Source of the DNA: Flavobacteriales bacterium
GTDB lineage: Bacteria; Bacteroidota; Bacteroidia; Flavobacteriales_F; PHOS-HE28
Length of the DNA: 64,000 nucleotides
Direction: 5' to 3'
Assembly: GCA_016703005.1 (NCBI GenBank)
Contig: JADJCX010000001.1
Span: forward strand, 283,427-347,426
In this document: one piece after another, positions 9,216 to 19,478 of the stretch
Layout of the letters: each line of letters begins with the position of its first letter
Numbering within the stretch: the first letter of the stretch is position 1
Program-made: the position numbers and the translations under genes
The notes under the pieces: generated by a model
Told to the model about the DNA's origin: nothing
The model's input: only the letters and a program-made list of their open reading frames with translations
The model's database searches: none

Positions 9216-12200
9216 CTATTGTTTCAGGAAAGGGGCCTTGTCGACAATGTTCCCGGAACCGTCCACGAGGCTCACGGTGTAGTGACCGCTGGGTAGGCCA
9301 TCGATATCCAGGTTGGACGAAATGGTGTTACCCGCGACAACCGAGGTGCGCACAACGCGGCCCGTTGCATCCAATACAGTGATAGTCGCTTCTTCACCGA
9401 TGGATCCATATGCCAACGTGATCGATCCCTGCGCAGGATTCGGGAAGACGAGCATGCCGGAACCGGTGCGATCTATCGCGATGGCATCAGACAGTTCCAT
9501 GGCACCGTTCAGGTCCACCATCCTCAATCGATAGTATGCCAGCCTTTGTGGCGGCTCCATATCGTCGAACGAATAATTGATCGTTTCTTGGCTGTTGCCC
9601 GCAGCGTTCACACTTCCAATGCTCGTATAGATGGATCCGTCCGTACTGCGCTGCACATCGAAGTAGGCACTGCTCGCTTCAGTAGCGGTGGTCCAGTAAA
9701 GGCGGTTCGCAGCGCCTTCGACATGTCCGCTGAAGTCCACTAGTTCGATCGGCAGCACACCGATGTCGCCCCAGCCATTGGCGTAGCCGTAGAACCAGCG
9801 ACTGAAGCGCTGCCCGTCGATAAGCTTCGCCAACTCGTACTCCACACGCACGCGCCACTTGTACCGTATGTATCCGGCGTTCTTGTAGATCAATTCCTTG
9901 ATCTCCGGTGCCGCCACACCGAGGTCGGTCCATACTGCACCACTACCCGTGCTGCCAAGACTGTTCGTGATGGGGTTGCCGCTGAACGGCTGGCCTTCGA
10001 ACACCACCTCCCACACGAGCCGTGCGTCTGTGCGTTGTATGGAACTGCGCGTGCGATGCCCGATGCCGAAGAAGGTCGGGTTACCGTAGTCCTGACTGTT
10101 CACCGAAAGCGGGCTCACCAGATCGCTCAGGTATTGTCGGCTTTGTCGTCCGATGCTACGCGCAAGATTCCCGCGGAACCAATAGCATGTCCCTTCGGTC
10201 GCCAGCGTAAGGTTCGCAAAGGGGGCACCAGTGATCACATCGCTGTATCCATCTCCATCAACATCACCCCTCCGGCTACCGCATATCCCATTTGATAACC
10301 GGCCCCGTTCACTTCCAACTGGTCGAATGATCCGATGGACAGGCCGGTGGAACTGCCGCGTACCACGAACACCAAACCCTCGTCCAGTTGAGCACCGTTC
10401 TCGAACGTCGGTGCGCCCACAACGATGTCGGCATAACCGTCTCCGTTCACGTCGCCGCCCTCTGAAACCGCTTTGCCCACACGGGCGTTCACCACGTTGC
10501 GTTGGAAGATCGTTGGGGCGGCTGCGTTCAGGCCCGCTGCCGCTCCGTAGTAAACGAACGCCGCACCTTCATCGGCTTGCCCGCTTTCCCACATGTCAGC
10601 ACCCACCACCACATCGAAGTACCCATCTCCGTTCACGTCGCCCGCACCGCTGGCGCTCACTCCGAAGTTGGATGAAGCCAGGTTCGGTTCGAGCAACGTT
10701 GCAAAAGGTGTGACAAGTCCGGCCACCGATCCGTGGTAAACGAAGGCCGCGCCTTCATTTGCCTGTCCGTTGCTGTAGTTGCGGGCAGTAACGATGATGT
10801 CGGAATACCCGTCACCGTTCACGTCGCCAGCGGTGTTCACACAGTGCCCGAACAACGTGCCAACGGCGCCCTGAGTCAACGAAAGCGTGGGCGCCGCAGG
10901 AAGGCCTGTCGCTGACCCCATATACAAGGACACTTGAACAATATCCGGCGCACCTACCAACACTTCGCTGTAGCCATCGGCATTGATATCGCCTGCGGTG
11001 CCAACGGAGTAGCCAAGCCCTGAGGCCGCGCCTCCAGTGTATGTGCGCGACGGCACAGCTGACAATCCCGCGGGGCTTCCCAGGTACACATAGGCTCTTC
11101 CGAGGTTGTTGCTCAATGGCGCACCCACGATCACGTCGGCATAGCCGTCACCGTTCACATCGCCAGCAGTTCCAACGCTGAAGCCGAACTGTGCGCTCCC
11201 GATGTTCGCCTCCAATGTGAGAGCCGGAACCATGCTCAAGCCGGCGGCAGATCCCATGTGCACATACACCAATCCTTCACCGGCTTGGCCATTGTCAGCT
11301 TGTGGTGCGCCTATCAATGCATCGGCATAACCATCGCCGTTGACGTCGCCGGCTTGTGCCACACTCCAGCCGAGTTCCGCATTCATAGCGCCACCTGCGC
11401 GGGTCCCGCTCGCGGTCGGATTCACGTTATAGGGACCACCATGATATATCGCGGCGGCACCACTGGTGCCGTAGATCCGCGCGCCCAGGATCATGTCGCT
11501 GTAACCATCGCCATTCACGTCACCTGCTATGTACACGCTCTCGCCGAAGTTGGCCCCGGCGTTGTCCAACTGGAAGGTCATGTTGGCAGTTGCGCTGATC
11601 CCCGTGGGGCTGCCGAAGTAGAGATACACGAGTCCTTCATCCACCTGCCCGCTCTCGCTCAACGGTGCACCTACAAGAAGATCCGCATAACCATCGCCGT
11701 TCATGTCGCCCGCGGTGCTCACAGCGCGGCCCAACCAACCGGTCGTTATGTTGTTCTGCAGCACCACGGCAGCCACCGTGTTGAGCCCCGCGGCCGCCCC
11801 GTGGAAAACCCAAACGGTGCCCTCTTGGGCTTGGCCGCCGATGTTGTCGTAATAAGCACCAACAGCCACATCGCTGTACCCGTCTCCGTTAAGGTCTCCA
11901 GCGCACGTCACGCTCCAGCCGAAGGAACCATCGAGCAGGGTGCTCCCGAAAAGTTGTTGATCGAAGATGGGATTGATGGCCGCGCCCAAGGCTGCGGCAC
12001 TGCCCCAATAGATGAACGCTGTTCCGGCATCTGCGTTCACGTTGAACCAGTCGGGAGCGCCAATGATCACATCGCTGTAGCCATCCCCGTTCACATCGCC
12101 GCAACCGGCAATGCTGCGGCCGAAGTGTGCGAAACCAACGTTCCGTTCCAAGCGATGAACAGCAACCGGATTGACACCTCCGGCGGTGCCCAAATAGATG

Positions 12201-13414
12201 AATACCACCCCCTCTTGGCCACTGCCGTAATCGGCCAAATAGGCGCCGACCATAAGATCACTGTAGCCATCGTTATTGATGTCCCCTGCGCATGCAACGT
12301 TGCTTCCGAAGTTGTCACTCACATGGTTGGGTTGCAGAATGACAGCCGGCACCGCCGATATTCCTGTTGCTGATCCATGGTACACGAATGCTCCGCCTTC
12401 ATTGTTTTCGGCAGCGCTACTTTCCCAAGTGCGGGCACCAACGATCAGGTCGCTGAAACCGTCATTGTTCACATCGCCTGCGGTGCTGACCGAGCAGCCG
12501 AACTGCGCCCCGATCCGATCGCTCTGGAGCACAATGCTCGCCGCAGCGCCGATCCCGTTCACCGTGCCGTAATAGATGTACGCCGCACCTTCATTGGCTT
12601 GGCCAAGCGTGGTTTGCCACGCACCGATCACCACGTCGCTGTAACCATCGCCATTGAGGTCGCCCGCCGTGGCCACGCTGATCCCGAATTCCTGGGTGGA
12701 TACGGGGCCGGTGAGCAATCGGTTCGGTGTTGAGCTGATGGGATCGATGGTGATGGGGTAGCGGGCGTCCGCATCGTTCACCACGATGGCCAGTATGTCG
12801 CCATCGAGTTCGAGGGCGGCAGCAAGCGTGTCGCCATCGGCATCCCAAACCAACAGTTCATCGTAGGTGGCACAGGCTTGCCCGTCAGCGGAGATGAACA
12901 CGACGCGGTCGCTCCCTGCGAGCAGCATTTGCAGGTTCGTGGTAATGCGCTGCTCAACGCGAAGGACGCCGTTACCTGTCGGTGCGTGCTGCACGATGAA
13001 ATTCTGTCTTAGACCTTGTACACCATGTTGGTAGTGAGCGGTCAGCGAAGGGGATCTCCAGAACGCTTCGGAACGCTTGTGGCTAATGCTCCGTGGCAAC
13101 CAGCGGGTGAGACTTGCGCTGTTGCGTCCGTGTCCGAGCACCTCGAAGCCGATGTGCCAGCCTTTCGACCCGTCCACCGGCTCTAGGCTGAAACCGGTCC
13201 GTTCAACCGTCGTCTCCATCCCTTGAAAGGGGTTGGAGGCGAGCAGTACATCCTCCGCCTCCGACGGCTGGAAGTTCAGTTGCTCAACGTCCAATTTGGT
13301 CTTGCTTGCCGTCGAGTCAGGCACAACAGGGGCAGTTGTGCTTTCCTGTGCAGCCGAACGGCCCAGCACAAGCAACATGGCAATGAGGAAATTCAGGGTG
13401 TAGCGTATCCTCAT
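9216..13414 (-). CDS. Giant T9SS-sorted protein with 14 FG-GAP (integrin-alpha-like) repeats
   Basis: About 1399 residues. A signal peptide (MRIRYTLNFLIAMLLVLG, cut near AAQ) is followed by ~230 residues without a family match. Fourteen FG-GAP/VCBS repeats follow, each with a calcium loop of the type GDVNGDGYSDVIVGAP. Fourteen copies would make two seven-bladed propellers. The C-terminal third has a beta-rich region, and the last ~75 residues are a T9SS type A sorting domain (VFPNPAQGSITL, ending VDKAPFLKQ). A one-base G-run deletion near 10275 splits the frame inside the fourteenth repeat; the calcium loop reads on perfectly in the next frame. The protein is probably a calcium-stabilised surface adhesin or structural protein. 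It ends five bases from the converging hexomutase gene. Confidence 0.92.
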
Positions 13415-13450
13415 CCGTAAGCCGTGGAGCGTAGGCTGTAAAAAGGCCGC

Positions 13451-13458
13451 CGAAAGTA
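13451..13458 (-). promoter_or_regulatory. Candidate -7 element of the FG-GAP protein gene
   Basis: On the minus strand TACTTTCG resembles TAnnTTTG and lies ~37 bases before the start at 13414. An ATTG box about 21 bases further upstream could be the -33 element. Confidence 0.4.
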
Positions 13459-13556
13459 CGCCCCGTTCACCCCCAAGGTCAATGTGTTGCGGCCAAGACG
13501 GCCGCTACCTTGGGCCGGTTGCCGATATCAGCGGCACATGGTGATACGGGGTTCAT

Positions 13557-14459
13557 ATGCGCTTGACTTTCCGGCGAATAGCATGGCTTGTCGTTGTTCT
13601 TGGACCCTTCGTCGTTCAGGCACAACCGGATTCGCTGGAAACCGGTCCGCGCGCTGGCCGTGTGGCGCTGGTATCAGGTGCTTGTACGGGGATCACAGCC
13701 GGTGCTTGGGTGGCACTGGACCAGGCTTGGTATGATGGCTATGAGCGCATCGGGTTGCACAGCTTCAATGACGGTGGGGAATGGCTCGGCATGGATAAGG
13801 CAGGGCACATGTGGAGTGCATACAGCGGAGGGCGGTGGGGGCATGCCATGTTGCGTTGGAGCGGTGTGGACGAGCGCCGATCGACCCTGCTCGGTGGCTC
13901 AATGGGTTTTGTATTCCTCACAGGGGTTGAGATGCTGGACGGCTATAGCTCTGGTTGGGGGTTCAGTTGGTGGGACATGGCTGCCAACACTGCCGGCGCC
14001 GGGTTGTTCATTGGCCAGCAGTTGGGCTGGAAGGAGCAGCGGATCATGATGAAACTATCGGCACACCATACGCCGTTCGCCGCTGAACGACCTACGCTCT
14101 TGGGCACGGGTGGTGCCGAGCGTTTGCTGAAGGATTACAACGGCCAAACCATCTGGCTCAGCAGCAACCTACACGCTTTCGGGGTCGGTGGCGAGCGCTT
14201 TCCCAAATGGTTGAATGTGGCAATTGGCTACGGAGCGGAGAACATGGTGGGTGGTGAACCGAACGCCCGCGAAGAGACCGATGCGTATGGACCGCGCTAT
14301 GCACAAGTCCTCCTTTCGGTGGACGTGGACCTTACACGTATCCGTTCCAAGTCCTCAGTGGTGCGCACGTTGTTGTTCCTTGCCAACAGCATCAAGATCC
14401 CGGCACCAACACTTGAGTTCCGTGGGGATCGTGTCCTCGTTCACGGCTTCTATTTCTGA
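13557..14459 (+). CDS. YfiM-like DUF2279 protein
   Basis: 300 residues with an N-terminal signal peptide (ITWLVV-like hydrophobic core, cut near VQAQPD). The DUF2279/YfiM signature is recognisable in DKAGHMWSAYSGGRWGHAML, TGVEMLDGYSSGWGFSWWDM and the glycine-rich AANTAGAGLFIGQQL, which suggests membrane-associated helices. The C-terminal part (YNGQTIWLSSNLHAFG, LNVAIGYGAENMVGG) is conserved in Bacteroidetes homologues. Function is not established. The gene is intact and convergent with the NUDIX gene, three bases away. A TACCTTGG element at about 13506 may be its promoter. Confidence 0.85.
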   Translation: MRLTFRRIAWLVVVLGPFVVQAQPDSLETGPRAGRVALVSGACTGITAGAWVALDQAWYDGYERIGLHSFNDGGEWLGMDKAGHMWSAYSGGRWGHAMLRWSGVDERRSTLLGGSMGFVFLTGVEMLDGYSSGWGFSWWDMAANTAGAGLFIGQQLGWKEQRIMMKLSAHHTPFAAERPTLLGTGGAERLLKDYNGQTIWLSSNLHAFGVGGERFPKWLNVAIGYGAENMVGGEPNAREETDAYGPRYAQVLLSVDVDLTRIRSKSSVVRTLLFLANSIKIPAPTLEFRGDRVLVHGFYF

Positions 14460-14462
14460 GCC

Positions 14463-15023
14463 TCACCTGGGCAACGTGCCGTCCAGGATCATCAGCTTCA
14501 CCTTCATCACCGCCGCAACCGTTAGGCTGTCCAGGATCTCGCCGCGTTGAACACGCTCATACAGTTCGCTGAACGTGATCTTCTTCAATGCGAGTTCTTC
14601 GTTGTGGTCTGGTTCGGGTTCATGGAAGGTGAGGCCACGGGCCACGTACAATATGGCGTGCTCGTCGCTCGCACTGTTGCTCAGGTCCATGCGCAGGATC
14701 TCGGTCCAACGCTCCGCTACGATGCCGGCTTCCTCCCGTAGTTCGCGTTTGGCACCTTCCAGCGGTACCACGTTGCGCGGGCTTCCGCCCTCGGGGATCT
14801 CCCAACCGTACGTGCGCGTGGGGTACCTGTATTGGCCGACGATCCACGTGTTCATTTCATCATCCAGTGCCACCACGCCAACGGCCAATGCTTTGAAGTG
14901 AACGACGCTGTACGTGCCCGGCTTGCCGCCCGGGTCGATGATGTCGTGCTTGCTCACCGCGATCCATGGCGATGAATAGACTTCCTCTTCATTCAGTTTC
15001 GTCCACGGTCCCAGTTTCTCCAT
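14463..15023 (-). CDS. NUDIX hydrolase, ADP-ribose pyrophosphatase-like
   Basis: 186 residues. The Nudix box is complete: GGSPRNVVPLEGAKRELREE followed by AGI, fitting GX5EX7REUXEEXGU. The upstream QYRYPTRTYGWEIPEGG is typical of the ADP-sugar pyrophosphatase branch (NudF-like), which hydrolyses ADP-ribose or related nucleoside diphosphate sugars. The stop is three bases from the converging DUF2279 gene, and the start is 27 bases downstream of the TonB-domain gene, so those two may be co-transcribed. Substrate is inferred from the branch only. Confidence 0.88.
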   Translation of the reverse strand: MEKLGPWTKLNEEEVYSSPWIAVSKHDIIDPGGKPGTYSVVHFKALAVGVVALDDEMNTWIVGQYRYPTRTYGWEIPEGGSPRNVVPLEGAKRELREEAGIVAERWTEILRMDLSNSASDEHAILYVARGLTFHEPEPDHNEELALKKITFSELYERVQRGEILDSLTVAAVMKVKLMILDGTLPR

Positions 15024-15050
15024 GTGGCAAATGTGCAGTGGGGAGGCGCC

Positions 15051-15816
15051 TCAGCGTTGCGTTGTGCCGAGTTTGAATACGATGCTCACTTCCTGCACAC
15101 TGCGCACGCGCTTGCCCTTGCGCATGCCGGGTGTCCAGCGGATGGTGCGGATCAGCCGACGTGCTTCGTCGGTGCAACCACCACCAACACCGTGTATGGC
15201 GCGCACGTTGCCGATGTTGCCGCTGGCTTCGATGGTGAATTCCAGATGTACAGTGCCTTCAATACTGCGCGCGAAAGCATCGGACGGGTACTTCATCCGT
15301 TCGCCCAAGTAGGTCGGTAGGCCGCGCATGCCACCGATGATCCATGGGTTGCGGCAGGCTGTCCAGTTCCTTCGCGCCGTAAAGAACACCTGAGCTATCG
15401 GCGTTGGTGATCACAGGACGTGGAAGGGTCCGCTTCTTCTCCTGGCGCGTATATTTCTTCGCATCGAACGTGATGCGTAGATGGTATTCGGTGGTGCGCG
15501 GTTCTCCATCGAAGGTGGCCGGGAGCCAACGCACCAAGTTCCCTATGCGCAGTGCCTCCGCATCGCAAGCAGGGTTAAGCGATTGCCAGATCCGCATGCC
15601 ACTGGTGCGGCCATCGGCGTTCACGGTGAAGATGAGGTTCACGGGCCCGGATATTCCTTGGGCCAGTTCGGAAGCGGGGTAGATCAGTTCGTCAGCGATG
15701 AACTGTTCCAGATCGGCCTTGCCGCCGTAGGGTTCCGGATCCACGGCTTGGGCGAGCAGCGCGTTGACGGAAACAAGGAGTACTGGCAGCAATAGGCAAC
15801 GGAAGAGCGTTCGCAT
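15051..15816 (-). CDS. Secreted protein with two TonB C-terminal-like domains
   Basis: Starts at ATG 15816 with a signal peptide (MRTLFRCLLLPVLLVSVNAL). Two successive domains share the TonB C-terminal pattern: IYPASELAQGISGPVNLIFT with VNADGRTSGMRIWQS, then KYPSDAFARSIEGTVHLEFT with IEASGNIGNVRAIHG. Each is the energy-transducing fold seen at the end of TonB, but there is no membrane anchor and no proline-rich spacer, so this is likely a periplasmic TonB-like protein of unknown partner. A one-base indel near 15345 (after PMDHRW) joins the halves. About 255 residues when repaired. It faces the Smr gene across an 18-base gap. Confidence 0.82.
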
Positions 15817-15822
15817 GGGGCC

Positions 15823-15830
15823 TAAATTTG
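15823..15830 (+). promoter_or_regulatory. TAAATTTG -7 element abutting the Smr gene start
   Basis: TAAATTTG is an exact match to TAnnTTTG and ends four bases before the ATG at 15835. Transcription would then start at or next to the start codon, i.e. a leaderless mRNA. No clear -33 TTTG is seen, because the region is also the start of the divergent gene. Confidence 0.45.
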
Positions 15831-15834
15831 GCAC

Positions 15835-16419
15835 ATGTCCAGCAAGTTCCGTCCCGGCGACAAGTTCATTTTCCTTGATGAGCCCGGTGGTGGTACCGTG
15901 ATCGAACTGCTGAGCCACAACCGGGCGAAGGTGAAAACCCATGACGGCTTCGAGTTGGAATACGCACTATCGGCATTGGTGCCCATGAAGGCCAGCGCGG
16001 ACCGGTACATCGTCAGCGATCATCAAGCGCAACTGATCGCGGCCAACGACCGCATGGAAGAGGAGAAGAAACGACAGGCCCGCAAGGGTGCAGCGCTGCG
16101 GCCCGGGAAGACCGCGCCACGACCGGAGGACAACAGTGTGGCCGAGGTGGATCTTCACCTGCACGAATTGGTGGAGGATGAAACGGTGATCAGCCAGGAC
16201 GAAAAGCTGCGCTACCAGTTGGCGTATTTCGAGCGTTCCTTGGAAGCGGCCATCCGCAATGGCAAACGGAAGTTGATCGTCATCCACGGTGTGGGAGAGG
16301 GGATCCTGCGGGAAGAGGTGCGCAGGACCTTGCAGTTCTATGAGAGTGTGCGGTTCGAGGATGCCGATCCGCGCCGCTACGGATCAGGCGCCACCGAGGT
16401 GACGATCCTGCGGCATTGA
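15835..16419 (+). CDS. Smr-domain protein (DUF2027 type)
   Basis: 194 residues. The N-terminal ~65 residues (KFRPGDKFIFLDEPGGGTVI) form a small beta domain typical of Bacteroidetes DUF2027 proteins. A charged linker follows (MEEEKKRQARKGAALRPGK), then the C-terminal Smr domain with VAEVDLHLHEL and the hallmark LIVIHGVGEGILREEV. Smr domains in MutS2 and stand-alone proteins are nucleases acting on branched DNA or on mRNA of stalled ribosomes. Which applies here is not clear from sequence. Intact, divergent from the TonB-domain gene. Confidence 0.9.
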   Translation: MSSKFRPGDKFIFLDEPGGGTVIELLSHNRAKVKTHDGFELEYALSALVPMKASADRYIVSDHQAQLIAANDRMEEEKKRQARKGAALRPGKTAPRPEDNSVAEVDLHLHELVEDETVISQDEKLRYQLAYFERSLEAAIRNGKRKLIVIHGVGEGILREEVRRTLQFYESVRFEDADPRRYGSGATEVTILRH

Positions 16420-16448
16420 TGGAAGTGGCGCACCTTTGCCCTCTGGCT

Positions 16449-16545
16449 CTGTCGTCCAGAGGAGGAGTCTTCGACGACGAAGGATCTTTCAGATAGTGCT
16501 CCTGTAGCAGAGAGATCCCTCTTCGAGGCCTCATCGGGATGACAG
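16449..16545. repeat. 97-bp imperfect palindromic intergenic element
   Basis: Ends are inverted (CTGTCGTCC... and ...GGGATGACAG) and an inner pair (gaaggatct / agatccctc) is also inverted, giving a long stem. It lies just upstream of rnpB. It resembles in plan, but not in sequence, the CGTCATCGCGAGG repeats near 25 kb. Probably a small non-autonomous interspersed element. Confidence 0.5.
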
Positions 16546-16579
16546 ACCGGAGTGAGACCGCAGAGTTGTTCATTGATAT

Positions 16580-16977
16580 CCTGTGCATCGCTTCGCCGCC
16601 TCGGGCAACCGGGGAGGAAAGTCCGGGCAGCAAAGGGCACCGTGCTTCCTAACGGGAAGGGGCGTTACCGGTAACGGTGGCGCTACGGACAGTACCGCAG
16701 AAAAGCAAACAGCCCAAGGCCCCGACTTGTCGGGGAACGGCAATGATGAAAAGGCGGGGTAAGAGCCCACCAGCGCCATGGCGACATGGCGGCTTGGCAA
16801 ACCCTACGGGCTGAAAGACCAAATAGGCCGGGAGTGTCCACTGACTCGTCAGTGGGCAGTGGGCGGCTCGTCCGTTCTCGGCGGGTAGGTCGATAGAGGC
16901 AGCGCGCGAGCGTTGTCCCAGATAAATGGCGAAGTCCGCTTTACGGCGGAACAGAACCCGGCTTATAGATGCACAGG
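16580..16977 (+). ncRNA. rnpB: RNase P RNA (bacterial type A)
   Basis: The catalytic RNA of RNase P, which matures tRNA 5' ends. The 5' core GAGGAAAGTCCGGGC (P4 and CR-I) is at about 16613, and the conserved 3' end ACAGAACCCGGCTTATAG at 16951-16968 holds the other P4 strand. Helix P1 is CCTGTGCAT (16580-16588) pairing with ATGCACAGG (16969-16977), which sets the ends. CR-IV-like GGGCTGAAAGACC is near 16808. Length of about 398 bases fits type A RNAs. No tRNA or other RNA gene was found next to it. Confidence 0.95.
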
Positions 16978-16984
16978 CCTTACA

Positions 16985-17026
16985 CGAAGGGCCCCGATCT
17001 CCGTTTGCGGAAGGAAGGGCCCTTCG
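16985..17026 (+). terminator. Strong hairpin after rnpB
   Basis: A perfect 10-bp stem CGAAGGGCCC / GGGCCCTTCG starts eight bases after the 3' end of rnpB. There is no long T-run, only ATTT shortly after, so it may be a terminator or a 3' processing stabiliser. Confidence 0.5.
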
Positions 17027-17084
17027 CCATTTAGGGGGTGACCACAACGATCATTCGACGACCTTCGTTGCCCCTATAGACCGC

Positions 17085-18178
17085 ATGCGCTTACTCAACA
17101 TTCTCATTTCTCTTCTTGCAAGCCTCTGCCTTTCGGCCCAAGGTCTTGCACCCTTCACCACGCAGCAGGACCGTTTGTTCGCATTCGACAACGGCGCCTT
17201 CACGGAATTGAGCACGCGCAAGCCGAGCATGGTGCGCAACATCGGCGGTCGGTTGATCTACCTCACCGAGAACGGCGATCTGGTGCTGTACGATGAAGGC
17301 CGCATGCAAACGATCGAACGGGGCACGCGGCCCAAAGTGATCGCCAGCGATGGCATGGCGGCGTACTACGTGGGCACTTCGCTGAAGGTGATCGGCACCA
17401 ATGGTGCGAAGTCGATCGCTTACAACTGCGCCGACTTCAATGTGCAGGACAGCTGATCGCGTTCCACGATAACGCGCAGCACATCCTCGGCATGTATTGG
17501 AACAAGCAAGTGCTTACCGTGGCCGATGTGATGAGCGAAAGCGATCGCCCACAATGGCTCGCTGGCCCGAACACGCTGCTGTTCTACGATCACGAACGGC
17601 GCACCATCTATCTCACATACCGTGGCGAGACCTTCGAGCTGTGCCGCACCTCCGACTTCGCGCGGGTGAGCACCGGTGGCGATATCGTGGCGTATGTGAA
17701 CGGCGACGACCAGACGTTCCATGTGTTCGATCACGGACAGGACAATATGATCCACGATTTCGCGCCGCAGAATTTCCAGGCGGGCGATGGGCTCGTCGGC
17801 TTCGTTGATGTGAACGGCGCGTTGCGCTGTTACAACAACGGCATGCTGTACGATGTCAGCGATTTCGCGCCGGAACAATACTGGGTGCAGGACAGCTTGC
17901 TGCTGTTCGTTGAGCAAGGCATGCTGAAGGTGTTCCGCGGTGACCGCGTGGAGGTCCTTGAGCGCTACATACCGGAGAAATGGAAAGTGTTCGGTGGACT
18001 GATCGTGTACTTGGACCTCAATCGCACCGTGCGTTCATGGCAAGCGGGCAAACGCACCCAGTTGAGCAAGGAAGCTGCGATCGCGGACTTCGAACTGCAC
18101 CGCGATGTGGTGCTGTGGCGCAGCAATGCGGGCACCACCAAGGTGTGGTGGCAAGGCAAGGTGTACGAGCACTTTTGA
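17085..18178 (+). CDS. Secreted beta-repeat protein of unknown function
   Basis: Starts at ATG 17085 with a signal peptide (MRLLNILISLLASLCLSAQG). The mature part, about 345 residues, is a string of short beta units such as GRLIYLTENGDLVLYDEGRM, GDIVAYVNGDDQTFHVFDHG and GGLIVYLDLNRTVRSWQAGK, which look like the blades of a propeller and repeat about every 45-50 residues. A one-base deletion near 17452 breaks the frame between FNVQDS and LIAFHDNAQH; DS-L recurs in later repeats (WVQDSLLLF), which supports the join. No lipobox, no membrane segment. Function unknown. Confidence 0.75.
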
Positions 18179-18180
18179 AG

Positions 18181-18222
18181 CTTCAAGGCACAAGCGTCAA
18201 GCTTCAAGGCCCAAGTCTCAAT
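18181..18222. repeat. Two tandem 21-bp units
   Basis: CTTCAAGGCACAAGCGTCAAG is followed at once by CTTCAAGGCCCAAGTCTCAAT (five differences). They start right after the preceding stop codon. Possibly a small intergenic repeat; no function assigned. Confidence 0.45.
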
Positions 18223-18288
18223 GATCCAGACCCAGGGGAAGGCCGCTCGGACGTTGACATTTGGTCTTGTGTCCTGTGGCTTGCGTCT

Positions 18289-19386
18289 TCATTGCATTTG
18301 TGCCGCAGGGAACGCAGGGACCCTTGTGGTGGTGCCTGCCCGTTCCACCGTCCATAGGCCGATGGGGTTCTTCTTGCCCAGCAACGCGATCTCGCCCATG
18401 GGCTTGCGCGTGAAGCGGCTATCGGTAAGGCGCAGCATATCGAGCAGGTCCTTGCTCACCAGCAGGTCCACGCCCAAACGATTGCAACTGCTCTGGATGC
18501 GCGCAGCGGTGTTCACCGCGTCGCCGCTGAAGATGGGTTCCTTCTTCACCAACCCCACTTCGCCGGCTGTTACCGGGCCGTAGTGCAAGCCGGCCTTGAA
18601 CTCCGGCACCAACCCGTAGGCCGCCTTGTAGTGTTCGGCCCGCTGTTGCAGCTTCTCGCGGATGCGGAAGAAACACTCCAGACAGCGTTGGTCCTTGAGC
18701 CCGCGTTGCAATCGCCACGTCACGCTCACTTCGTCGCCCACGTACTGGTAGATCTCCCCGCGCGTATCGATCACCGGGTCGGTGATGTCAGCGTACACAT
18801 CGTTCAGCAGGTTGAAGAAACGCTCGTGCCCCAGTTCCTCAGCGATGCGTGTGCTGCTGCGCATATCGAAGAACATGAAGATGCGCTGCTCCTGTCGCGG
18901 CTTGCTGTAGCGACCGAGCAACAAGGGCAGTCCGCCGCTGCCGTACTGGTCGCTGAGCCGCACGGCGATCATGGTGACACCCGCCAGGAGGATGTAGAAG
19001 ATCACACGTCCGAGGAAGGCCAGATTGAACACACGCTCGATCGCATCGGCGCCATCCTCCTCAACCGACCGCAAGGCCGGTAACGCCGCATCGGTGATCA
19101 CGATCGTGCAGGCCACGCAAACGGCCACGATCGCAAAGGCCGGGAAGAACGCCAGCCGCCGCAGCCTCGGTCGCAGTACGAACATGTAGAGGCCGCCGGC
19201 GAATACACCGAGTATCGCGGCGCGCAACGTGTGCGCCTGCAGCAACGCACCCAACTCATTGGGCAGTCCGCGTTGCTGCAGCACATTGCTCTCGAACAGC
19301 GCCGCGAGCACCGCAATGATCACCCAGGCCACGGTGATACGGAACGTGCGTTGGAGGCGCAGGATGGTGCGGCTGCGGGTGGCCAT
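18289..19386 (-). CDS. Membrane-bound class III adenylate/guanylate cyclase
   Basis: 365 residues. The N-terminal half has about four hydrophobic helices (e.g. VAWVIIAVLAALF, FPAFAIVAVCVACTIV, FLGRVIFYILLAGVTMIAV). The C-terminal half is a class III cyclase domain with metal-binding aspartates in FMFFDMRSST and YVGDEVSVTW, the glycine-rich FKAGLHYGPVTAGEVG, and a transition-state region in DAVNTAARIQS (Asn and Arg). It would produce cAMP or cGMP from the inner membrane. The cofactor-pairing residues do not decide ATP versus GTP by eye. No cAMP receptor is adjacent. Intact. Confidence 0.9.
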   Translation of the reverse strand: MATRSRTILRLQRTFRITVAWVIIAVLAALFESNVLQQRGLPNELGALLQAHTLRAAILGVFAGGLYMFVLRPRLRRLAFFPAFAIVAVCVACTIVITDAALPALRSVEEDGADAIERVFNLAFLGRVIFYILLAGVTMIAVRLSDQYGSGGLPLLLGRYSKPRQEQRIFMFFDMRSSTRIAEELGHERFFNLLNDVYADITDPVIDTRGEIYQYVGDEVSVTWRLQRGLKDQRCLECFFRIREKLQQRAEHYKAAYGLVPEFKAGLHYGPVTAGEVGLVKKEPIFSGDAVNTAARIQSSCNRLGVDLLVSKDLLDMLRLTDSRFTRKPMGEIALLGKKNPIGLWTVERAGTTTRVPAFPAAQMQ

Positions 19387-19478
19387 GCGGTGAGAGTGGA
19401 GATTGCGGCGATCCCCAATGGACGGGTCCGGCCGCTGCGCGAATGTATCCGGACGGACGCGTGGGGTGCTGCGCCTGA

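Noticed and set aside
11258..12373. 371-codon plus-strand frame
   Set aside because: Antisense shadow of the FG-GAP repeat gene; periodicity follows the repeat of the real gene.
16570..17047. Minus-strand frames over rnpB
   Set aside because: The RNase P RNA is certain; the frames have no family and start inside the RNA.
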